DNA from: Cytophagales bacterium
GTDB taxonomy: Bacteria > Bacteroidota > Bacteroidia > Cytophagales > Cyclobacteriaceae
Direction: 5' to 3'
Assembly: GCA_024643485.1 (NCBI GenBank)
Contig: JAHEMU010000038.1
Span: forward strand, 1-13,057
Length of the DNA: 13,057 bases
Part shown: positions 7,097 through 13,057 of the stretch, piece after piece
Numbering within the stretch: position 1 is the stretch's first letter
Layout: every line of letters begins with the position of its first letter
Notes under the pieces: model-generated
What the model was told of the DNA's origin: nothing
The model's database searches: none
The model's input: the letters and a program-made list of their open reading frames with translations, nothing else
Translations under genes and position numbers: made by a program

Positions 7097-10000
7097 ATGC
7101 ATCGATTATTTTCATGTGGTATAATCCTTTTAAGCATGGTGTTCGTTTTGTTGACAGCTTGTCAAAAAACCGACAGCCCTGTTATTGGAGAGGATATTAC
7201 CAAAAACCAGAAAATTAATCAATTCCAACCGTTTTCCTCACCTCCAAAAATAATTCCTTTTAAACCTCAGAAAGTTGAAAATTCAACCATCGATTCGCCA
7301 GATATCATTCAGGCAAAAACACCAAAATTACTTTCAGTTTTAAAAAACGACGCTTTTTTGAAACCGCCAAACATGCTTATTCCAAATAAGGATTTTAATA
7401 TTTCATACCAAAACTTAGATTCAACAAAACGAATCCTTTCTGACAAAGTAAACACAGAACCCACATTAATTTCACTGGGAAATCCAATTCCAGCTAAGGA
7501 ATTCCGTTTTAAAGACAACTCCGTTGGTAATCTTCAATTCCTAGATGTAGAACAAGGTTTACCTTCCTCCTATATTTGGGTTTCATTTTTAGACAGCAGA
7601 GGTAATATGTGGTTTGGTACAGAAGGAGGAGGGGTTGTTAGCTATGATGGGAGTACATATCGAATTTTCACAACTGAACAAGGGCTTTCAAACAATTCGG
7701 TGAGAGTAATATTTGAAGATCATGACGGACAAATGTGGTTTGGCACTCATGGCGGTGGATTAACAAGATATGATGGCTCTTTCTTTTATCAATACAATAA
7801 TGAAAATGGGCTTGTAGGGAACTATATAACATCCATTACTGAGGATGAAAACGGAGTCCTTTGGATTGGGACTTTGACTGGAATAAGTAAGCTCAAAAAT
7901 AGTATTTTTGAAAACTTCACGGTTTCAAATGGCCTCCCAGGAAACGCAATTCGATCTCTTTATTATTCTAGTGCGCATGAATTATGGATGGGTATAGAGG
8001 GAGTAGGATTTTCTATTTTTAATACAAAAGAATTCAAAACGTTCGAATTACCTCAAAAAGAAATCCCAACTATTATTTATTCATTTTATGAAAATCCTGA
8101 CGGTAGCATGTGGATCGGCACTGAAGAGGATGGGATTTTAATTTATCAAAACGATGAATTGAAACAATTAACGACATCAGAAGGGCTCTTAAGTAATACA
8201 ATACGGCATATCATAGTTGTTGAAGATGAAACTTGGGTGGCGACTTACGGTGGAGGAGTCAATATAATTAAGGGAGATCAAGTAAGATTTCTAACCGAAG
8301 AAGTTGGTCTGAGCAACGACTATTCGAGACACCTTTTATTGGACAAATCTAATAATATATGGATTTCAACGGATGGTGGTGGCATCTCAAAATATACCAA
8401 TGGGGCGTTTGAAAATATTACATCGAGTTATGGACTTATCAGTGATTATGTGCGAACCATAGTACAAGTTGATGATACTACATTTTGGTTGGGTAATTAT
8501 GGTGGGCTATTAAACATCAAACCAAATGAACATCGTGCCTATTTGAAAGAACATGGTTTACCAGGAGTAAATATTATATCCCTGTTACTGGATAATTCAA
8601 ATACTCTTTGGGCCGGTACCTTTGATTATGGATTAATTAAATTTTCTAACAACCAATTTTACAGTTATAAAAAAGTGAATGGATTAAGTGATAACACCGT
8701 AAGAGTAATCGTCAAGGATCATTTAGGGCGATTATGGATTGGTACAAATCAAGGACTTCCAAATAATACCATTTGGGATTTATATTTGGATAGCTCCAAT
8801 CAAATGTGGATAGGGACTGACAATGGAATCGCCGTTTATCGTGGAGATTCCCTACAGATTTTTTCTAAAGAAAATGGCATTGGAAGTAATATCATCCGAA
8901 CTTTTGAAGAGGATTTTCAGCATCAAATTTGGGTAGGTACATATGACAATGGTATCACGCTATTCAAAAAAGATTCCCTTCAAATTATCAATAAATCAAA
9001 CGGCTTATCAAATAACCTTGTTTGGACGATTACCGAGGATGACGCTAAAGACATGTGGGTTTCAACCGAAAATGGAATTAACAGAGTTAATTTAGACCAA
9101 AAAAATAATTTTCAAATAACAAAATACGGCAAATCAGATGGGTTAAAATCCATGGATTTCTATTCAAATAGTGTATTAAAAGATAATCAAGGAACCCTTT
9201 GGTGGGGTGGTGGAAAAAGTTTAATCAAATTAAATCCAAATGAACTCTCTCGTGATTACCCCTCACCTACTCTTTCCTTAGTTTCAGTAAGAATTAATGA
9301 TGACTATGTTGATTTTCGCCAATATAAAAACACTGAATACCGTACAAAACATCCGAAGATAGACGGCCTTCAAATAAATGATGTTGTTCCATATTTTAAT
9401 TACCCTGAAAAAATAATCTTACCCTCATCAGTAAATAAAGTTACCTTTGATTTTTCCGCAACTGATTGGTCAACCACTGAAAAACCAATATTTCAATATT
9501 TTCTAGAGGGATTTGATTCCGATTGGTCTAAAGAAACTTTTGAAAATTATGTTTCCTATAATTTGAGAGAAGGCACTTACACTTTATATGCCCGTTCTAA
9601 AGGTAAGTCTAATACGTGGAGCAATGTGTTTATTTATCAATTCTCCAAAACACCGCCATGGTGGAGGGCTTGGTGGTTTCAAGTGATAGCAATCCTTTCA
9701 ATTGGACTACTGCTATTTTTTTATATAAGAATACGAATTTACTCCATTCGAGAAAGACAAAAAATGCTCGAAAATATAGTTGCAGAAAGAACGCAAGATC
9801 TTAACACAAAAAACAAAAAATTAGAGGAAGTTAATTACGAAAAAGATGAAACGATGAATATCGTAGCACACGATTTGAAATCGCCCTTAAATAAAATTAA
9901 TGGTCTTTTGCAACTAACAGAAATCGATGGTGAGTTGAATGAAAATCAAAAAGAGTATGTGACAATGGCGAAAAATGTCATTTATGAAGGGGTGGATATG

Positions 10001-10510
10001 ATTCAAAACTTACTAGATGCATTTTCTTTTGATCATCGTGATGAAAAAGTGATCTATCAACTGGTTGATCTAAAAGTATTTATGAAAGATTGGATTAAAG
10101 GTTTTGAGCAAAATATGAAACTTAAAGATCAATACCTCCAATTTTCAATTCAACCCGAAATCACAACTATCACGACTAATCAGTCACTACTTAAGCGAAT
10201 TCTCGATAATCTTATGAGTAATGCAATTAAATTTTCTGAAAAGAACAAAACCATTCACATAACCGTTGGGCTGGAAGCCGATGAAATAAAGTTTTCTGTT
10301 CTCGATGAAGGACCTGGAATTAGTGAAAATGATCAAAAATTGCTGTTCAAGAAATTCCAAAAATTATCTGCACGGCCCACCGCAGGGGAAAAATCCTCTG
10401 GATTGGGATTGTCAATTATTAAATCACTTGTGAAACAACTTAAAGGAAGAATTACCTTTAAGTCAACCCTAGGAAAGGGTACTGAATTTTGTGTTTATCT
10501 TCCTAAATAA
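7097..10510 (+). CDS. Lipobox-bearing two-propeller (Reg_prop/Y_Y_Y) sensor histidine kinase without receiver domain
   Basis: This 1137-residue protein opens with a lipoprotein-type signal (hydrophobic core, LLTAC, Cys22) and a Pro/Lys-rich linker to about residue 150. Fourteen W-x-G-T-like strand motifs follow, with W at 172, 214, 256, 297, 339, 380, 422, 464, 505, 547, 571, 612, 654 and 702. They fit two seven-bladed Reg_prop propellers, the sensor type of Bacteroidota hybrid two-component systems, which often sense glycans. A Y_Y_Y domain (about 770-850) precedes one membrane span (about 859-881). The cytoplasmic part has a short coiled coil, the phospho-acceptor helix HDLKSPL (H925) and an HATPase domain with N1042 (N box), D1070-EGPGI (G1) and GLGLS at 1102-1106 (G2). 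It ends right after the kinase: no receiver, no AraC-type domain, and no response regulator beside it. It starts 59 bases after queG and has its own leader. The ligand is unknown. Confidence 0.93.
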   Translation: MHRLFSCGIILLSMVFVLLTACQKTDSPVIGEDITKNQKINQFQPFSSPPKIIPFKPQKVENSTIDSPDIIQAKTPKLLSVLKNDAFLKPPNMLIPNKDFNISYQNLDSTKRILSDKVNTEPTLISLGNPIPAKEFRFKDNSVGNLQFLDVEQGLPSSYIWVSFLDSRGNMWFGTEGGGVVSYDGSTYRIFTTEQGLSNNSVRVIFEDHDGQMWFGTHGGGLTRYDGSFFYQYNNENGLVGNYITSITEDENGVLWIGTLTGISKLKNSIFENFTVSNGLPGNAIRSLYYSSAHELWMGIEGVGFSIFNTKEFKTFELPQKEIPTIIYSFYENPDGSMWIGTEEDGILIYQNDELKQLTTSEGLLSNTIRHIIVVEDETWVATYGGGVNIIKGDQVRFLTEEVGLSNDYSRHLLLDKSNNIWISTDGGGISKYTNGAFENITSSYGLISDYVRTIVQVDDTTFWLGNYGGLLNIKPNEHRAYLKEHGLPGVNIISLLLDNSNTLWAGTFDYGLIKFSNNQFYSYKKVNGLSDNTVRVIVKDHLGRLWIGTNQGLPNNTIWDLYLDSSNQMWIGTDNGIAVYRGDSLQIFSKENGIGSNIIRTFEEDFQHQIWVGTYDNGITLFKKDSLQIINKSNGLSNNLVWTITEDDAKDMWVSTENGINRVNLDQKNNFQITKYGKSDGLKSMDFYSNSVLKDNQGTLWWGGGKSLIKLNPNELSRDYPSPTLSLVSVRINDDYVDFRQYKNTEYRTKHPKIDGLQINDVVPYFNYPEKIILPSSVNKVTFDFSATDWSTTEKPIFQYFLEGFDSDWSKETFENYVSYNLREGTYTLYARSKGKSNTWSNVFIYQFSKTPPWWRAWWFQVIAILSIGLLLFFYIRIRIYSIRERQKMLENIVAERTQDLNTKNKKLEEVNYEKDETMNIVAHDLKSPLNKINGLLQLTEIDGELNENQKEYVTMAKNVIYEGVDMIQNLLDAFSFDHRDEKVIYQLVDLKVFMKDWIKGFEQNMKLKDQYLQFSIQPEITTITTNQSLLKRILDNLMSNAIKFSEKNKTIHITVGLEADEIKFSVLDEGPGISENDQKLLFKKFQKLSARPTAGEKSSGLGLSIIKSLVKQLKGRITFKSTLGKGTEFCVYLPK

Positions 10511-10519
10511 GCTAGGAAG
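10499..10519. terminator. Candidate bidirectional hairpin between convergent genes
   Basis: CTTCCTA at 10499-10505 and TAGGAAG at 10513-10519 form a perfect 7-base inverted repeat with a 7-base loop. It spans the stop codon of the kinase gene and lies 8 bases beyond the panB stop. Only 17 bases separate the two converging genes, so a shared hairpin here would suit both transcripts. No strong T tract follows on either side, so it is not a textbook intrinsic terminator. Confidence 0.45.
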
Positions 10520-10527
10520 CGTCTCAA

Positions 10528-11349
10528 TTAATACTGTTCCTTATTATTAGGGAAGTCCGAAGACTTCACATCTTTAATATAGTTTTCTACCGCGTCATTT
10601 ATAATTGCGTTGAGGTCGGCATAACGTCTTAAAAATCGCGGTTTAAATTCTTTCGTAATTCCCAGCATATCCTGCATAACCAGTACTTGTCCGTCGACAT
10701 CCCCGCCTGCACCTATACCTATAATAGGGATTGTTACTGATTCAGCCACTTTTTTTGCCAATTTGGCAGGGATTTTCTCAAGCACAATCGCAAAACAGCC
10801 GCATTCTTCCAATAATTTGGCGTCAGCGAGTAACTTTTCTGCTTCCTCTTCCTCCTTGGCACGTACGGTATAAGTGCCAAATTTAAAAATTGATTGCGGA
10901 GTAAGTCCGAGATGCCCCATTACCGGTACTCCGGCACTTAGAATTCGAATAACAGATTCTTTTATTTCAGCGCCACCTTCTACTTTTACTGCATGCGCCC
11001 CGGATTCCTTCATGATACGAATGGCAGATCTCAATGCCTCTGAAGAATTCCCCTGATAATAGCCGAAAGGAATGTCTACCACTACAAAAGCTCTACTCAC
11101 CGCTCTTACCACTGAAGAAGCGTGATATATCATTTGATCGAGTGTAATCGGCAAGGTAGTTTCATGACCCGCCATTACATTGGAAGCAGAATCTCCGACC
11201 AGCAACACATCTATTCCAGCTCCATCGATAATTCTCGCCATAGAAAAATCATAGGCTGTAAGCATAGAGATTTTTTCACCTCGTTGCTTCATTGCCTGCA
11301 GTTGGTGAGTTGTAATTCTTTTAATATCAGGAGATTGGTGCTGTGACAT
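10528..11349 (-). CDS. panB: 3-methyl-2-oxobutanoate hydroxymethyltransferase PanB
   Basis: PanB transfers a one-carbon unit from 5,10-methylene-tetrahydrofolate to 2-oxoisovalerate to make ketopantoate, the first committed step of pantothenate and coenzyme A synthesis, in the cytoplasm. The 273-residue product has the family's usual length and (beta/alpha)8 barrel motifs. [10 protein letters not shown] with D53, VVVDIPFG with D92 and VKVEGG with E124 carry the metal and substrate ligands. GHLGLTPQS is at 145-153, and IVLEKIP contains E191, the likely catalytic residue. [14 protein letters not shown] near 210-225 matches the conserved product-side loop. It starts 3 bases after the stop of the upstream phosphoribosyltransferase gene, so the two are almost certainly co-transcribed. 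panC and panD are not in the window. Confidence 0.97.
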   Translation of the reverse strand: MSQHQSPDIKRITTHQLQAMKQRGEKISMLTAYDFSMARIIDGAGIDVLLVGDSASNVMAGHETTLPITLDQMIYHASSVVRAVSRAFVVVDIPFGYYQGNSSEALRSAIRIMKESGAHAVKVEGGAEIKESVIRILSAGVPVMGHLGLTPQSIFKFGTYTVRAKEEEEAEKLLADAKLLEECGCFAIVLEKIPAKLAKKVAESVTIPIIGIGAGGDVDGQVLVMQDMLGITKEFKPRFLRRYADLNAIINDAVENYIKDVKSSDFPNNKEQY

Positions 11350-11352
11350 ACC

Positions 11353-11856
11353 TTAAGTTAAATAAACTTCTTTATTATTTTCTAGGTCAACTGTAATATG
11401 GTCATTGAGAGTAGTATACAATCCAATTCCAGTAAAATTTGCCTTTACAGGGAATTTCCCGTGGCTTCTATCTACCAATACGGCTACCTCAATTTTTTTA
11501 ACCTTCATATCGAGAAATGGTTTAAATCCATAAATCAATGTGCGTCCAGTATTTAGCACATCATCAACCACTACGACAGAAAGGTTTTTCGCTTGTTGTA
11601 GATCTCCAACTAAATCGACATCGGAGTGATGAGGGTTATCCTTATCGAGGAGCAGTTCGAGAAGTACGGGTTGTATTTCCGATATATTTTGTAATTCCAT
11701 TGCTAAGGATTGTGCAAGTTTATATCCTTGACCGGTTATACCGGCGATTACAATTCGTTTTTCCTTAAAGTTCGACTCGTAAATTTCATAGGCCATCCGG
11801 CGAATTTTACGATCGATTTCGGTAGCAGAGAGAATGATGTCTTTCACTTCAGGCAT
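11353..11856 (-). CDS. PyrR-like type I phosphoribosyltransferase
   Basis: This 167-residue protein has the type I phosphoribosyltransferase fold. The PRPP-binding loop is VVVVDDVLNTGRTL at 94-107, with the DD pair at D98-D99. The pyrophosphate loop is AGITGQGY at 38-45. The C-terminal half (VAVLVDRSHGKFPV...FTGIGLYTTL) resembles PyrR, the bifunctional uracil phosphoribosyltransferase and pyrimidine attenuation regulator. The pyrophosphate loop differs from the GIKTRG type of PyrR, and no pyrimidine gene is nearby, so I leave it without a gene symbol. The ATG at 11856 gives a plausible MPEVKD start; an in-frame TTG three codons upstream is possible. It sits 3 bases ahead of panB, so a shared transcript is likely. 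It could salvage a nucleobase or be an RNA-binding regulator; the sequence does not decide this. Confidence 0.85.
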   Translation of the reverse strand: MPEVKDIILSATEIDRKIRRMAYEIYESNFKEKRIVIAGITGQGYKLAQSLAMELQNISEIQPVLLELLLDKDNPHHSDVDLVGDLQQAKNLSVVVVDDVLNTGRTLIYGFKPFLDMKVKKIEVAVLVDRSHGKFPVKANFTGIGLYTTLNDHITVDLENNKEVYLT

Positions 11857-11907
11857 TATTGGCAACGTTTAGGTAAAAGTAGGAAAAATGTTGGAGAAAA
11901 GAAGCGA

Positions 11908-12831
11908 TTAATGTTTGGCGTTTGATAATATGGGATAAATGGATTCCATTGAGTAAATCTTGATTTCAAAATAATTAAGTACCCTTTGTAAATTTTCGAC
12001 TTGTTGTGAAGTAAAAGACCTTTGCCATTTAGAAAGCTGCAGCTCAGAATCAGAATCACCGATATAGTCTACATTTGTACTACTTGGTTTACTAATATTA
12101 TCCTCAATTATTTTATCAAATTCAAAGCCATACTCATTAAAAATTCTTTTGAAGTATTTATTACTATCAATTACTAAGTTTTCATAATATAGAATATTCA
12201 ATTTATCTTCAGGAATATCAAAGTTATCTCTATTAGTGATACACCAAACAGCACAAAGTACTTCCTCTTTAGAACCTAATGAATTTAAAAACTCTTGATG
12301 TTGTGTATAGGGGAAATTGTAGGGCATATTTGGGATTTGAAATCCTTCAAATTTGAAATCCCACCCACCTTGTTTTAGTTGAGAGAGCACTACAGCAAAA
12401 GGGTGCCTTAACAAATAAATAGGTCTTTTTTTAAATTTATATTGATTCAGTAACCATTTCAACGCATGATTTGCTCGACAAACCTTTATTAATGGGAACT
12501 CGGATTTGATATACTGCTTGATCGTAAATTTTCCTATAGTGTTTTCTGTGAAAAATTTCGCTGAAAACAATAAATCAAAAAGCTTTTTCGCCTCAACCCA
12601 AATCGTATTGATAGGAATATACTGCCTCCATCCAAAATTTAGCTCCTTTAAAAGTGGGTTATTAATTTCAGCTAAAGGTTCCCAATAAATAAAACAGGAC
12701 ATTTTTTTGCTCAATATTTCTGCAAGCCAAGTACTTCCTCCTCTTGGATCACAAAATAAAATTAATGATTGTTCTGGGGGTCTTTTTATAAGAGGACTAA
12801 TTAGTTTCAAGCATAAAAGCTTTGATTCCAA
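11908..12831 (-). CDS. PAPS-dependent sulfotransferase family protein
   Basis: From a TTG at 12831 this is 307 residues, a normal length for the family. The 5'-phosphosulfate loop is DPRGGSTWL at 28-36. The 3'-phosphate-binding segment is IYLLRHPFAVVLSQ at 138-151, with R142 and S150 in the expected places. Such enzymes move sulfate from PAPS to a hydroxyl or amine on a carbohydrate or other acceptor; a cell-surface polysaccharide is the likeliest acceptor here (inference). The start is uncertain: the frame is open back to 12900 with no ATG, and candidates are TTG at 12831, CTG at 12837 or an ATT further up. Sampled stretches have about 22-30% GC, against about 42% in a stretch of the adjoining phosphoribosyltransferase gene, which suggests a separately acquired surface cluster. 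It is followed after 51 bases by the phosphoribosyltransferase gene. Confidence 0.85.
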   Translation of the reverse strand: MESKLLCLKLISPLIKRPPEQSLILFCDPRGGSTWLAEILSKKMSCFIYWEPLAEINNPLLKELNFGWRQYIPINTIWVEAKKLFDLLFSAKFFTENTIGKFTIKQYIKSEFPLIKVCRANHALKWLLNQYKFKKRPIYLLRHPFAVVLSQLKQGGWDFKFEGFQIPNMPYNFPYTQHQEFLNSLGSKEEVLCAVWCITNRDNFDIPEDKLNILYYENLVIDSNKYFKRIFNEYGFEFDKIIEDNISKPSSTNVDYIGDSDSELQLSKWQRSFTSQQVENLQRVLNYFEIKIYSMESIYPILSNAKH

Positions 12832-12886
12832 CCTCAGTCGAACAATAATTCTATTAATAAATCTTTTATGTTTAATCCTTAATGTT

Positions 12887-13057
12887 TTAAAAAAAAGAAC
12901 TTAATATTATAGAATAAACATCTTTAATCTGTTCAAAGGATCGATATTTATTTGCCAACATGGAAGATGTGTTTTCTGAACGGTTTGTGTTGTACTCCTT
13001 TGCAATATTAACAATTTCCTTTGCAATATTTTCTGTGATAGGTTGATTAAAATCTAT
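12887..13057 (-). CDS. C-terminal 56 residues of an unidentified protein (5' part beyond window)
   Basis: The frame enters at the right edge and runs 56 codons to a TAA at 12887-12889. The sequence is hydrophilic and helical (ENIAKEIVNIAK, ANKYRSFEQIKDVYS) and ends in LSSFF. The pattern 'ANKYRSFEQI..VY..I' recalls the last helix of GT4-type glycosyltransferases, which would fit beside a sulfotransferase, but too little is visible for a firm call. Its stop lies 55 bases before the TTG chosen for the sulfotransferase, and overlaps the longer open frame of that gene. Confidence 0.5.
   Translation of the reverse strand: MDFNQPITENIAKEIVNIAKEYNTNRSENTSSMLANKYRSFEQIKDVYSIILSSFF

Noticed and set aside
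7097..10510. Full hybrid two-component system (receiver plus AraC output)
   Set aside because: The protein ends directly after the HATPase G2 region (CVYLPK); there is no receiver or helix-turn-helix domain.
11857..11865. TTG start of the phosphoribosyltransferase three codons upstream
   Set aside because: An ATG in the same frame at 11856 gives a natural start (MPEVKD), so the rarer codon is not needed.
11856..12059. Minus-strand 67-codon open frame between the phosphoribosyltransferase and sulfotransferase genes
   Set aside because: It mostly overlaps the sulfotransferase 3' end in another frame and has no recognisable domain.

Overview
The window looks like chromosomal DNA from a Bacteroidota bacterium, most plausibly of the order Cytophagales. 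This rests on three features: a secreted multi-repeat adhesin-like protein with PKD/Ig-like domains, a giant Reg_prop/Y_Y_Y sensor kinase of the kind common in this phylum, and a RuvB N-terminus (MREDYL...) of the type I associate with that group. Shine-Dalgarno sites are weak or absent, and several genes appear to use GTG or TTG starts. I see no rRNA, tRNA, CRISPR array, insertion sequence or phage gene.

Layout. Bases 1-2351 (minus) are the first 783 codons of a secreted protein: a signal peptide, a PKD-like module, an Ig-like module, then at least four and a half tandem repeats of about 80-85 residues that run off the left edge. Bases 2435-4948 (minus) are a tight cluster transcribed apbE -> ZIP metal transporter -> FNR-type regulator. 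The FNR-type protein keeps four cysteines in positions suited to an iron-sulfur cluster. A 128-base divergent spacer separates this cluster from ruvB and queG (plus), which overlap by one base. At 7097-10510 (plus) is a 1137-residue lipobox-bearing sensor histidine kinase with fourteen propeller strand motifs. It converges on a panB / PyrR-like phosphoribosyltransferase pair (minus). The right end (about 11.9-13.06 kb, minus) is visibly more AT-rich. It holds a PAPS-type sulfotransferase and the C-terminal end of an unidentified gene, probably the edge of a surface-polysaccharide cluster.

How the genes work together. Most are housekeeping: Holliday-junction branch migration (RuvB), queuosine tRNA modification (QueG) and pantothenate/CoA synthesis (PanB). 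The accessory interest lies in the FNR-ZIP-ApbE cluster, which suggests redox-linked control of metal uptake and flavoprotein maturation (inference). It also lies in the orphan kinase, which has no receiver, no DNA-binding domain and no adjacent response regulator, and whose propeller shows a clean 18-residue contraction in one repeat. I found no clearly new multi-gene system; the best leads are these details.
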